From: Brachypterus glaber | Lineage: Eukaryota; Arthropoda; Insecta; Coleoptera; Kateretidae | Reading direction: 5' to 3' | Assembly (NCBI GenBank): GCA_958510825.1 | Contig: OY294046.1 | Span: 248,001 to 312,000, forward strand | DNA: 64,000 nt | Shown: positions 52,254-63,116 of the stretch, in pieces | How positions within the stretch are numbered: position 1 is the stretch's first letter | How the letters are laid out: each line of letters begins with the position of its first letter | Notes under the pieces: generated by a model | The model's database searches: none | What the model was told of the DNA's origin: nothing | The model's input: only the letters and a program-made list of their open reading frames with translations | Made by a program: the position numbers and the translations under genes

Positions 52254-52822
52254 CGTAGATATTTTTTTCTATGGGAGGGAGAGTAATAAGAAGATCTTAG
52301 ACATTTTTTCTGGGATTAAAAATAAAAAAAAGGGAAATTTATATTTTTTTTTGTTGGATAATGCAATAAAAAACATATATTTTTGTCCTATGGGGGTAAA
52401 AATTTAAACATATTTCTTAATTTTTTTTGCAATTATTATTGTACATACCGTCTCTACTAAATATTAAGTTTTTTACGTTTACATACATGCGTAATTTCAA
52501 ATTTTCGCTGTAGGTAAAAATATTGACTTATACATTTTAAGCTCACGTTTTTTCCTAACATCCCCGAATTTGAATCATTGGTAATTATGTGTCACATGTA
52601 ATTTTTTTATAAATAATTTCAGTTACAATTTTTTCTTACATTTGGTTTTGGGTTAAATATTTTGGCTGGCATAGGAGCTGGATTATGATTGTGAATACAA
52701 TTTGTACAATATAAAGTTTTTTTTTTAAATCCCATGGTCAAGACAAGAAATAAAAAAAAAGTCCAGTTTGAAAATTCATTCATGGTTCTGAACGTCTGAA
52801 CTTCTTATAGTGAAGTGGTTTA
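52254..52822. other. AT-rich stretch, no gene seen
   Basis: No gene or repeat recognised. Confidence 0.45.
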
Positions 52823-53180
52823 TTATAAAATAATTAAAAAAAGGCTTATAATCGACTTCACGTTAATTTTATTATTGAAAACAATTAGTGTGACCGCGGT
52901 TTCGCTATAATAGATATAGCATCTACGGACTTAAATACATATAATGGGACATCTTTAACATTCTGGTCATAAATAACACTAAGGACATTACACAATTAAT
53001 TTATTAATTGTGTAATGTCCTTAGTGTTATTTATGACCAGAATGTTAAAGATGTCCCATTATATGTATTTAAGTCCGTAGATGCTATATCTATTATAGCG
53101 AAACCGCGGTCACACTAATTGTTTTCAATAATAAAATTAACGTGAAGTCGATTATAAGCCTTTTTTTAATTATTTTATAA
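52823..53180. repeat. Perfect 358-bp palindrome, 177-bp arms
   Basis: Arms 52823-52999 and 53004-53180 with a 4-nt spacer TTTA. Reading both arms base by base I find no mismatch or indel. Contents include GGCTTATAATCGACTTCACG, GTGACCGCGGTTTCGC and CATTCTGGTCATAAATAAC. No ORF and no other copy in the window. The lack of divergence means a very recent inverted duplication, gene conversion between arms, or a foldback artefact of sequencing or assembly. Confidence 0.95.
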
Positions 53181-53339
53181 AAAAAAAGTTTTTATTCTAT
53201 TTTTCTTTTAATTTTCTTTTCTGGGCCTCTGGGGGTAATTAGGTAATTACCCGATTACCCCCCGTGGCTATACTTAAAACATTTAGTGAATAATTTCACC
53301 GTTTCCGATATATGCATATCGCAGTATTGTAATAATTTA

Positions 53340-53474
53340 AGGCCTATCCAGAAGCTTGCATAAGAACATAAGAATGCGATGCCGTGATTGGCTTACAAGA
53401 TACATGGCGGCACATCACGGCACGGAATCGCATTCTTATGTATTATGTTCTTATGCGAGCTTCTGGATAGGCCT
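53340..53474. mobile_element. 135-bp foldback MITE
   Basis: AGGCCTATCCAGAAGCTTGC / GCGAGCTTCTGGATAGGCCT, continuing ATAAGAACATAAGAATGCGA / TCGCATTCTTATGTATTATG and CCGTGAT / ATCACGG. TTA at 53337-53339 and 53475-53477. Abuts the next element. Confidence 0.85.
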
Positions 53475-53478
53475 TTAA

Positions 53479-53613
53479 GGGCCACTTGCACCAACTTTTG
53501 GTACGGGATTATCTTAGCCAAACCGAGTTTAAGTTAAAAATGCTGCGTTCTGATTCGTCGGCCGTCAATTTAATCCAAGTTTAAAGTTAAACCATCATTG
53601 GTGCAAGTGACCC
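53479..53613. mobile_element. PIF/Harbinger-type MITE, GGGCCACTTGCACCAA ends
   Basis: 135 bp. GGGCCACTTGCACCAA and TTGGTGCAAGTGACCC, with internal AAACCGAGTTTAAGTT / AATCCAAGTTTAAAGTT. TAA at 53476-53478 and 53614-53616 fits the TWA duplication. Its left target overlaps the right target of the preceding MITE, so one jumped into the flank of the other. Confidence 0.8.
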
Positions 53614-53616
53614 TAA

Positions 53617-53903
53617 TAGTTACAAATATAATAATTATTTTATTTCAACTTTTGAAAAACATAAACATAATTATCCTATTATAGAGAAAATTCGGCTTTA
53701 TCATAAATATAATCTTTTAATATGCGGGTAAATTTGGGCTTTATTAAACTTTTGATTGACAGACTAATTGGCTACAAAATAACAGCCAGAAAGGAAAAGA
53801 ATAAATAATTTACCCTAAACAGTCGGTTTTGATCAAAGCGAAATACTTAAAAGCATATTCTGCACAGAAAAAAATCTTGGTAAAGTAAAAAAACTCAACT
53901 GCC
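53617..53903. other. AT-rich stretch, no gene seen
   Basis: Nothing recognised. Confidence 0.45.
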
Positions 53904-53906
53904 TTA

Positions 53907-54846
53907 GGGGCTGTCCATATATTACGTAACGCATTTTTTAACAAATTTTGACCTCCTCCACGCCTGTGTCACAAGCTGTCACATTTACTAACACCCCCCC
54001 TCCCCCAGGGTGTCATGTAACAATATCCAAATTAGTATCTTTTTCCTAATATACTTTATGATACAGAATTTCGGGTTATAACTGCATCATGCAAGAATTT
54101 ATCTATAAAGTTTTAAATTGATACATATTTATTATGTAGGTACTTAAAGGATACATTTTTATCGTTAATACTAGAAAACTTTCAAAACACAAAATATTAT
54201 TCATTTGTCCACGGAAAAATAATGTGCAGGGCCGTAGCGAAGAAGATATGGTGAAGGGTGAGGGGTCTATCACTGCTGCATTATCTGTAAATTACGTACA
54301 TTATCTGCATTACTTGCAAAAATTTCCCAATGGAGGGGGAGAAGGTCGAAAATCACTTAGTCTAAAATTACAACTTTTTTCCCCTCTATAAAAAAGTTGA
54401 TGACTAAAAAAAAACGTTCCCACTACGGCTAAAATTACAACTTTCATATTTTTAACCCATAAAATTTACAACTTTTTCGAATTTCAAGATCCAGACTATA
54501 CAACTTTGTTTCCTTCGACGAAAAAGTTTATGGTTAAAAAAAAAAACGTTTTGACTAAGTAGTAGTTGTAGTAGCAGTACTCCTAAAATTCAGCTTTTAT
54601 ATTCATCATAATATGATGAATATATTATATTTTCGAATTTCAAGCTGCGACCCTTGTCATGTGTTTTTTCACGTCGACAAACGGCATTACAGACCTTTCT
54701 ATTTCTTCAATTTCTGGTGAATATTCGCTCAAATTAACGTCCGTTACGTAACATTTTCCTAGACCCCCTTCCTCCCCCTGTCACAAACTGTCACATTTTC
54801 TGTGATCCCCTCCCCCCTAGACGCTACGTAATATATGGACAGCCCC
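53907..54846. mobile_element. PIF/Harbinger-type element, 940 bp
   Basis: GGGGCTGTCCATATATTACG at the left, the complement of GGGGCTGTCCATATATTACG at the right, TTA at 53904-53906 and 54847-54849. C-runs sit inside both ends. No transposase. From about 54227 a CAGGGCCGTAGCGAAG start and GTTGATGACTAAAAAAAA units resemble family L, suggesting a nested insertion. TIR matches the 741-bp element at 9329. Confidence 0.88.
54227..54560 (+). repeat. Family L-like insert inside the 940-bp element
   Basis: Begins CAGGGCCGTAGCGAAGAAG; contains CCCAATGGAGGGGGAGAAGG, AAAAGTTGATGACTAAAAAA and CGAAAAAGTTTATGGTTAAA. Degenerate repeats as in 34870. Edges and target duplication not fixed. Confidence 0.45.
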
Positions 54847-54849
54847 TTA

Positions 54850-55327
54850 TGACTGCTATTAGATCGTGATTACTTATTTTTTATAGGTTCTATATTATAG
54901 AACAGTTTTCTACGTGTATACTAACAATTATACAATTTAAGTTAAAAATTACCCACTCTATTTTAATGTGTAATTATAATTAAAATATATACAATTACAG
55001 CAAGGTAATTGTTGATATTTTTACTAAAAAAAACTGCAAATCTGCAACAGGATGTGGCTATTATAACTATAATAGGAATATATAGTTCCACTGTATGAAT
55101 ATGGTAAAAAATTATCAATTTAAAACTATATAAATATATCCTTAAAATAAATTATCAAAACTTTACTTTAAAAAAATATTTTCTAAACTTTTGACAGATT
55201 CTATACCTCAAAATAATATTGGTAAAATTTAACTTGTCAAATTACGAACCTGTATGTCTTTCTTTCGTGCACATTACTCCAAAGGGAAGTATTTGACACG
55301 CTCGGATTACGTGTCGTGTTTCACAGT
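54850..55327. other. AT-rich stretch, no gene seen
   Basis: Nothing recognised. Confidence 0.45.
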
Positions 55328-55610
55328 TACACAGAAAAAAATGATACATTGAACCAAATGCACGTGTCTTTCGATATGTTCAAAGCTATATTCTCTGGTT
55401 TCAGGGCTAGTATTTATTTGAACCAAAGTCAATATCTTTGAGTGAAGAGCACGTTTTTTTGAATGAAGTTCCGTGCTCTTCATTTAAGGATAATGACTTT
55501 GGTTCAAAGAAATGCTAGCCTTGAAACAAGAGGATATGCTCGAGAATATGACTTTGAACATATCAAAAGACACGTGTCCTTGGTTCAAGTAATCCATTTT
55601 TTCTTTGTGA
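55328..55610. mobile_element. Foldback MITE, CACAGAAAAAAATG ends
   Basis: TACACAGAAAAAAATG and ACATTGAACCAA at the left pair with TTGGTTCAAG and CCATTTTTTCTTTGTG at the right. Inner arms GCACGTGTCTTTCGATATGT / ATATCAAAAGACACGTGTCC and GAACCAAAGTCA / TGACTTTGGTTC, centred on AGAGCACG / CGTGCTCT. Palindromic throughout, non-coding. ACAAGGACACGTGCCTTTCG at 29947 is a related fragment. Confidence 0.8.
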
Positions 55611-55637
55611 ACGGTATAAACTAAATGTAAACTGATG

Positions 55638-56046
55638 TACACAGATAAAAATCACACAATCACACAATAAGTTGTAATGTAAGATTTCACACTGATTGCT
55701 ATATTTTTAAAATTTACATAATATATAATGTATCTTCACATAACCTATTATGTAATTTATAAGTTTTACATAGTATATAATATATATTTTCACATAATAT
55801 ATTATGTAATATTTGGCTGGCTTTATTCACAGAATATAACGTAGGTAAGAATATTGCCAACGTTAAGTTATGTGATTTTTACAGAATATGTTCTGTAAAA
55901 TTTTATTTTACACAAATTTTTACAGAACAAGTTCCATAAAATTTTATTTCACATAACTTATTGTTATGAAATTATACAGAATATGTTCTGGAAAACTCAC
56001 ATAACTTAACGTTGACAATATTCTTACATATATTTTTATCAGTGTA
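55638..56046. mobile_element. TA-flanked MITE with ACATAACTTA repeats
   Basis: TACACAGATAAAAATCAC and the complement of TACACTGATAAAAATATA. Internal alternation of TCACATAACCTATTATGTAA, GAATATGTTCTG and CATAACTTAACGTTG. TA at both ends. Related sequence at 20890-21030. Confidence 0.7.
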
Positions 56047-56240
56047 GTTTACTAAGTAATCTTACTATACCTGACTATGTTTCATTAATGAATTGGTGTA
56101 AACAAATAAGACTGGTAAATTTTTTTAACGCACTGTAGATTAATTACCCAAAATTAAAAAATTACCGAAAATCACAACATTTAAATTATTTAAAATTACA
56201 TAGATTTATATTAATTTATACTTATTATCAATTACGGACT
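56047..56240 (+). repeat. Repeat shared with the 58542 MITE
   Basis: TTTACTAAGTAATCTTACTA, TGTTTCATTAATGAATTGGTG, ATTATTTAAAATTACATAGATT correspond to TTTCTAAGTAATTTTACTTT, TGTTTCATTCGGGAATTTGTG, ATTATTTAAAATTACATTGATT at 58590-58800. Perhaps a truncated copy. Confidence 0.6.
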
Positions 56241-56329
56241 TTATAATCTACATTATTATTATTATTATTATTGGGTACTTGCAAAAATATTACAGAAGCA
56301 TGGAGAGCCCCAAATAAGCTTTAACTTGT

Positions 56330-56830
56330 GCTACGGGCTCTCCATTAATTTTGAAAAATCAGGGTACTACCATATTTAAAAATAAAATAAAATTTAGTAC
56401 CACTTGTACTGTGCAGTGTACTATAGTGCCATCTAGCTATTTTAATACTACCTATTTATTAAATAATAAATAAATATGTATTAAAAAAATATACAAGAAA
56501 CGCAAAGCAGAATGAATCATGTGGATTCATTGTGCCCAAAGGTAGAAAACTCTGTGGCAAGACACCTTACAATACTACAGAAATCTACAAGATAGTACCA
56601 TCTTATAAATACCTGTATCATTAAAAAGCACACAGGAAGGCTACATAAAATTTCAACTTGGTATGGTACCATCTACACGCTTCTACAGGTACCACCAGCA
56701 CTATACAACAGTGCACTGCTCTACTATTGCACTAACTGTAACATAGGCAACCGGTATAACACTACAGCAGTACTAACTGTAGAATAGGCAACCGAAATAA
56801 CACTAGAGCAGTACAAAGTACTGCCTACCT
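56330..56830. repeat. GTACC/GGTAC-rich repeat with a 41-bp tandem pair
   Basis: Many GGTACTACC, AGTACCAC and GGTACCATC words in both orientations. At 56731 and 56772 two units share ACTAACTGTA, ATAGGCAACCG and ACACTA, AGCAGT with a 41-bp period. Non-coding. Confidence 0.5.
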
Positions 56831-56984
56831 TAAATAGTTCATGACATTTAAACGCGCGTAGGTAAACAATCGCTCCTCGTTCTTACCTGGCGAGTCGATC
56901 TGTCTGTCAACCAAGCCAGACATTTTTAATTTCTTCATGATATTTATTTACTCGAGTTTTGCAAAAAAATTAATTAAAAACCAG

Positions 56985-57690
56985 CTGAACAGTTGCAAGC
57001 ACCTTGTCAAAACATCGGCACTAGGCACTAATTTGAAACGTTAAGAAATAGAAAGTTGTGTGAATAGGCAACCATTAATACACCTGCGTGTTGCATAATT
57101 TATTAAAGTTTGAAATTCTGTATCTCCCAAAACGTTATATTCTAGAAAAAACTGTATAACATTTTTTGTAGGAATTCAAAAGAGGTTTCATTTGAAATAT
57201 ATTTTTTTAAATCACTTTATAAATAAGTGAATTATTCTAAAAAAAAATTTACTGTTTTAAATGCCAATATCTCGAAAACAATGTATTTTAGGAAAAAACA
57301 ATTTTTGAGCAATCTAAAAAAATCTTTCATATAAGTACTAAATTAATAAAATACAATAATAATTGCCTTAATTATAACCAAAAAACGCTAAACATAGGAG
57401 TTTTACCCCATTCTTACCCCATTATCCCCAATCGTTTACCCCCAAAATCTAATCAGCTCTTTAAAATATGATAAGAATTAATATGCAATAAACCGCTTGT
57501 CGATATCTTTTTAGTAATGGAGTTATCGAGTTTACAGACAGAGAGAGACGCAATTTTTTTACTGATTTCAACTCAGGAAGGTCTAAAACGTTGAAATGTG
57601 AAAAAAACATGGTCAAAAATTTTGACATTTCGGCGAAGATTTCAATACATCGGCAATCTTAGTAGTACTAAGTGCCGATGTAAAAAAGTA
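56985..57690 (+). mobile_element. Family E, copy 3 (diverged)
   Basis: GCAAGCACCTTGTCAAAACA TCGGCACTAG, GCCAATATCTCGAAAACAAT, TACCCCATTATCCCC and a terminal hairpin ATACATCGGCAATCTTAGTA / TAAGTGCCGATGTA. Compared with copy 1, extra DNA (GGAAGGTCTAAAACGTTGAA) lies before the end; the same words recur at 58910-58960. Confidence 0.75.
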
Positions 57691-58541
57691 CCTAATTTTT
57701 AAAGTACGTAAATAGTTTTTTTTTTGATAGAAAATGAGGTCGTGTAGGTAACACATCATTTTAAAGCAAATACTTTTCTCTATTCGGCCATATATTTTTT
57801 AATTCTTTAAACATTTTTTTAATAATGCGATTTTTTGAGATATTTTTTTGGATTTTTTTATTTATATTACTTAAAGTTAGTTTAAAAGTACGTTTTTGAT
57901 TTGTATAATGTTTTAAAGAAATTTTTAACCCCATTTTAAATAAATCCTAAAAAAAGAGAATTTTACGAGCTTTAAAATGTGGGTCAAACGGATAAAAACG
58001 ATTTGTTTTCAAAAAAAAAAAATTTCTTTTGAAATTTATTTTTTATAACTTAGAGAAATGTATAATTTTGTGAGTGGTATTTTTTAATTTCTTGAAGAGC
58101 AAAGCAAGTTTGGAAAATAAGTGTGGCTGGGGAGACGGACAATAAAGCACTTGGGTCAAGAAGCCTGAGACACCGCTATTTGTATCTCTAGTAGGCTGTG
58201 GAAACGACAGGTGTGGTATTATCACTGTAGAACTAGCCTCCTAGCCTACAATACGCGACTGCGGTTCGAAAGTGTCACTATGTACGCTTTTCAGTTTCAG
58301 TTTTTCAGTTTTCGTAGTTTTTCGAAATAATTTTAAGACTTTCAGTGTTTTCCTTCGTTTTCGGATTATCTTTAGTGAAATTTTTTATAGTTTGGTGTGC
58401 GTGAGTTAGTGAAGTGCGATAAAGGAACAGAAATTAGTAAAATAAAATGGTACAGTTTTACTAAACACACAAAAAAGGATTATATGGATTACTATTTTAA
58501 AAATATAAAGCAGTTTTCATAAGGCAAGTTTAATTTAAAAT
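57691..58541. other. AT-rich stretch; 58250-58450 of mixed composition
   Basis: No ORF. 58280-58440 (TCAGTTTCAGTTTTTCAG, GGTGTGCGTGAGTTAGTG) looks a little like the untranslated leader of an insect transcript or retroelement, but no coding region follows (ATGGTACAGTTTTACTAA stops after five codons). Confidence 0.35.
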
Positions 58542-58906
58542 TACACGGTAAAAAATTAAACTAAAATAATGTAAAAATACCTTAGTTTTCTAAGTAATTT
58601 TACTTTACTTGAGTCAAATACTTGACCATGTTTCATTCGGGAATTTGTGTAAATTTGCAAATTTAAAATTTGTAAATTTAATTTATTGTAAAATAATGTA
58701 AGAGGTTGGTAACATTTTGTAGAGCAACAATAAATTAATTTTAAGTTACAATAAATTACAAAAATTATGTAAAATTATTTAAAATTACATTGATTTACAC
58801 CTATTATAATTATCAGTGTAATATAACAAAAAATGACGTGGTATCTTAAATATCGCTTTTATGGAAAATTTTACTATGGTAACCAATGTAATTTTTTTCC
58901 AGTGTA
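58542..58906. mobile_element. TA-flanked MITE (Tc1/mariner type)
   Basis: 365 bp. TACACGGTAAAAAATTAAAC at the left, the complement of TACACTGGAAAAAAATTACA at the right. Interior of AATTTACA/TGTAAATT words. TA at both ends. No transposase. Confidence 0.7.
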
Positions 58907-59232
58907 GACTGAGAAAGGTCTAAAACGTCGAGAAATGTGAAAAAAACATGGTCAAAAATTTTATATTACATTAATTCAGTTGATATGAAAATTAAGAATT
59001 TTTTTAAAAATAATTTTGTTGGTTTAAATACATACATTATTGGTTTAAATAATAAATAATTGTTTTAAATATATTTATTATTGGAATGTTGAACTTTGAA
59101 AAGTTTATTTGCTGATGCATCATTGAAGTCTCCAGAATCGACCTCCTTATGATGTAACCTACTTTCTTTGCGTTTAATTTACAACTTAAGAAATGTACAC
59201 AATTTTTGTTTATTTTTACACAATGTGGACCT
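58907..59232. other. AT-rich; fragment of family E tail
   Basis: GAGAAAGGTCTAAAACGTCG and AACATGGTCAAAAATTTT (58912-58962) repeat words at 57577-57630. The remainder is AT-rich without a gene. Confidence 0.45.
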
Positions 59233-59292
59233 AATAGTTATTTATGATACTAGTGGGTAAAGTAAGATATTGCCCATGAGAAAATTAACCTC
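59233..59292 (+). mobile_element. Family A, copy 8 (left 60 bp only)
   Basis: AATAGTTATTTATGATACTA through AAAATTAACCT, stopping at the tip of the hairpin. Truncated at the point where the right arm would begin. Confidence 0.8.
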
Positions 59293-59403
59293 ATATTTTA
59301 AAATTCATGCTCTGTGAGCCAAAATATTTATATTAAAAAAAGTGTGACGTTATTTGATGGCTAAATGGTTGTTTTTCCATCTCGGCAAGCTGCTAAGTTA
59401 TAT

Positions 59404-59480
59404 TTTTGTTTGTTTGTTTGTTTGTTTGTTCCCAGCTAAAGCCCAAACTACTAGACCGGTTTTATAATTGAGACAGCAAA
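59404..59480 (+). repeat. (TTTG)n and CTACTAGACCGG phrase
   Basis: Six TTTG units, then CCCAGCTAAAGCCCAAACTA CTAGACCGGTTTTA. The wording parallels ...AACTCGAGAACGG... in the shared module. Non-coding. Confidence 0.55.
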
Positions 59481-59575
59481 AGGTTCGTCTTGATTACGTG
59501 AGTGACATAGTAATTATAAATATTTAGTTTTGGTTTTTGTTGGTTTTTTGACACCTCGGATTGTTTAATAACACT

Positions 59576-59890
59576 TTTTTTGCCAAACCAAGAGAAACCG
59601 CCATACCAAATTTCATCAAAATCTGATGAAAATTATTACGCACCGAGTACGCAAACCTAGTTTTTAGTGCAAGGGGTGCACTAAAAGTGGTTTGCGTCGA
59701 GACGCGTATACTATTTTTCATACGACCTGACACCTAAAAATCTAAAAAAAAATTGTCCAAAAATGAATTTGTCAATTTAAGGTTATGTGTTTGACGTTTA
59801 CTCATTCTCTGACAGCAGATATGTAAAATCAGTTGATTTTTACTTTACGACCGCTGTCATGGCAACAGGCGGAAAATGAGCACCAGACGT
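59576..59890 (+). repeat. Family H repeat, copy 2
   Basis: CCAAATTTCATCAAAATCTG, CACCGAGTACGCAAACC, TTGCGTCGAGACGCGTATAC, AATTTAAGGTTATGTGTTTG, ACGTTTACTCATTCTCTGAC, GCTGTCATGGCAACAGGCGG. The most complete of the three H copies. Confidence 0.7.
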
Positions 59891-60780
59891 CGATTAATTA
59901 CTATAGGCTATTGTGCCTCACTTGTACGCATCCTGCCTTATGACGCTTTAATCGTAAAGTTGATAGCGTGCGGGCCTATCCATAAAAATCCGTGAATATC
60001 ATCTAACTAGGTCGAAGGAAAAAAAATTACCACCCTAATGACACGAAATTTGTTTTTTTTTTCACCATTTTTTTATCATAATAGTAATAAGGGGTACCTA
60101 AATTAGTCGTATGCAAAAATTAACATTTTTGACCGACTTCTGGTTTTCTAAATTTACTGTGCATTTGGGAATTTGCCTTCACTTAAAATTGGGAAAAAAA
60201 ATATGGTTATTTTCTGTACGGGTTAGAAAAGTTCCGCAGCGAGGCCAAAAATCGTACACTTCTTTTCCTATAGGATTTTTCCATAAGGAACCAAGATATA
60301 TTTTTAACACATACTACACATATAGTATATATATAGTATATAGTAGTATCACATATTCTCAAGGTATATGACTGTCTTTATCGGAAAATACAAGAAAATT
60401 CTGCCAGTTTCAATAACGGATGTAGCCACCCGTAATGAAACACCTCAAAGGAAGTAATCGTAGTCTGCTAGATAAAATAGATTGTTAAATAGACTAAAGG
60501 TCAGTTATTAAAATTCTTTTTAAATCGCCGGAAGAAGAAGCTGTTAAGTCATCCTGGCCACAAAATCCCCTAAGCCTTAGGCTCTAGGAAGAGGAAACTA
60601 AAATCAGCATTGAATAAAGTGTGGCACACGGTTCGGTGATAGTCAGAAAAGTAAGGTGGAAAAAGTCCAAACGTGCGTCCATGTATACTAAGAATTTGTA
60701 ATTGTCAGTTTGAGAATTTTTATTTTTTAGGTTTAAAATTTTATTGTAAAGTGGTGAAATGTTTAAAACATTTGGATGTA
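59891..60780. other. Non-genic stretch
   Basis: An 86-codon plus frame at 60111-60371 shows no domain. TATAGTATATATATAGTATA low complexity at 60320. No repeat family recognised. Confidence 0.4.
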
Positions 60781-61357
60781 TTTGGTATACATATCGTCTT
60801 GTAAATTTTAGAACGTCGTATCTCAAAAAAGACAATTTTACAGGAATGAGAAATAACTCTTTCTCGCATTATTCATGGGTTCAAAATATACTTTTTTAGT
60901 ATAAACCTAATACATTTTTAATTATTAACTTACCTTAACTCATTTTATTGTGTATTAAATAAATAAATACAAATAATTACCTAATGTTTATAGATACGAC
61001 ATTTTGATGCTAAAAATTAATAAATTTTTTTAAGATACGAGCTTTGAAACATTTAAACTTCAAAAAGTTTTATAACATGCGCATAAGATGTCAAAAAAGC
61101 GTCGCCAAATGCAAAAAGTGCCTTCCAAAATAGTCAGTTAACTAGATTTAAGAGATACGAGGTTTAAATATTTATTAATTTAGTATCATCTAAGATACGA
61201 CGTTACTATTTTGCTAATATTTTTGTTATTTAAAAAAAAATAGCAGGTGAAACTTATTTTTTAGATGTAAATTGATCATATAAAGCGTTTAAGTCCAAAA
61301 TCTCAAAATTGAAAAAAATTGAGATACGACGTCCTGAAATTTACAAGACGATATGCA
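60781..61357. repeat. GATACGA-bearing inverted element
   Basis: CATATCGTCTTGTAAATTTT / AGAACGTCGTATCTCAA at the left is inverted as TTGAGATACGACGT / CCTGAAATTTACAAGACGATATG at the right, ~577 bp overall. The heptamer GATACGA occurs in direct orientation at 60993, 61034, 61154, 61194 and 61323, each after AGA or TAA. No ORF. It may be a MITE with internal repeated sites. Confidence 0.65.
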
Positions 61358-61866
61358 ATTATTTGAAGTTTTTGTAACACCTATGCCTTATGTTGTTCCA
61401 CGATATTAAAAATAAATATAGAATATAAATTAGGACAGATTATTGTTTTAATTTTGCCTTTAAATATCCTAATGCTAAATATAAATATTTGCAATGATAC
61501 CATAATAACCGATTTTAAAGTTCATAGGTGCATACAGTCAATAAAATATGCAAATATTTTGTGAAAGTAGTTATGCAGACATGCACAATAAAAAAGTTAT
61601 AATATTTTTAATGCTTGAATTATTATTGGCGTTTTATTATTCAATCTAAGAAATAATGAAATATTAATCAATCATAACCATAAATAAGATGGAGTTGAAG
61701 AACGAGCCGGGCGTGTCTTCGTTTTTTTGCGTAAAAAATATATACAGGGTGAATGTTGAGTTACTAGTTTATAACTCTATCTGACCATTTTATCTTTAAT
61801 ATTCTCCTAAAGCATCACATTTCCACACTGACCGAATTGCCATCCTGACGGTCCTAGTTTGACAAC
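61358..61866. other. AT-rich stretch, no gene seen
   Basis: TACAGGGTGAATGTTGAG at 61743 resembles the start of some CAGGGTG-type repeats, without a partner. No gene. Confidence 0.4.
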
Positions 61867-62215
61867 CAGGGATGACTCAATTGTTTTTGGGGGGCGACAA
61901 GACTTTCAAAACTAAGGATTAAGGGATTTCCCGATGTTTTCTCTGGAGAAATCAAAAAATATTCCTCGCCCTAAAAAAAAGTCCAAACGAAATTTTAACG
62001 AAAAAGTTCCTCGCCTCTGCAACTGCCAACTTTACTGCTCGATTTTCCCAGCTAATAAAACTAACTAAAAAAAAGCACTTTGCCATCACGAATTTCCAAA
62101 CTTTACCACTCAATTTTTACAAAACTAAAAAAACCTTACTGTCTCTATAAATTTCCCAACGATTTTCCAAACTTAAGCGTGGTTGGGGGGTGATTTATTC
62201 TCATTTTGTGATTGT
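61867..62215 (+). repeat. Family L, longest copy
   Basis: Starts CAGGGATGACTCAATTG and a G-run. Then units such as GGATTTCCCGATGTTTTCTC, TCCTCGCCTCTGCAACTGCC AACTTTACTGCTCGATTTTC, CTAACTAAAAAAAAGCAC recur with a loose ~85-bp period. It ends near GTGGTTGGGGGGTGATTTAT. Confidence 0.5.
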
Positions 62216-63116
62216 CCCTTAATTTACTGTTTATTTTGTTTAACGCTTCCTCTACTTCTCATTTACTATTTTTCAATAAAGCAATGTTATTTGCAAAACA
62301 AGCCAAGCGAATTTTTTTAAATATTTTCCAACAATCAATTTTGCTTTAAAAAGCAGAGACATTTTATAAATTTCAATACAGCCGGGGCCATATGGCTTGT
62401 TCTCAACTTGGAGTCAGTCCATATCTGTTTAAAAAATACCTATATATGTATATATATTACTGGATTATTATATGACATGCATGCAGATAATGTCTGTAAG
62501 TCAATCGTACCATAAAATTCAAGGATAACCAAGTTATAATATCGTATATTTTCTTAATTATTATGATACTAGTTATGATATTTTCAATCTATAAACCATT
62601 GTCGGAAATTGCCTTATATTTATTTATTAATTACTTCTTTTATAACATAACAAGTTAAGCTTATCTTTTTTTTTGGAGTGCTAAAAACATGCAATTAGTA
62701 GAATACAACTTTTTAAAAAGTAATAAAATTAATAAGCCATGAGAATATGCTAAGGTTTATACCTTGAGATTTTAGCGTTAACTGTATATTTTGATAATTT
62801 CTATAAAAAAATTAATTTCGAAACACAGTATTAGTCAGAGCCGCGTCGTGTTTTTTATGTGATCAAAATTTTACGCCCTTTGCGCCCCTCGAGTGGTCAG
62901 TTGATGACAAAAAAAGTAATCCAGCATCAATTAGGCCCTTATTTATGACCTCAAGTTAACTAAAAAAAGGTCATGAGACAATAAAACGCCCTATAGGATG
63001 GTATTAGTGAAAAAAATTAATTTGGGAACTTTGGTTTAAAGAGCGTTGGCTTCCTTTACTCGTGCTACGAATAGGGTCCTATGTTCTATGTGTATACACA
63101 TACCTAAAGGTATAGA
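62216..63116. other. AT-rich stretch, no gene seen
   Basis: Occasional AGTTGATGACAAAAAAAG words near 62897 hint at more L-type debris. No gene. Confidence 0.4.

Noticed and set aside
58280..58460. Promoter and 5' leader of a gene
   Set aside because: Composition is suggestive, but no coding exon or element body follows; the first ATG frame ends after five codons.
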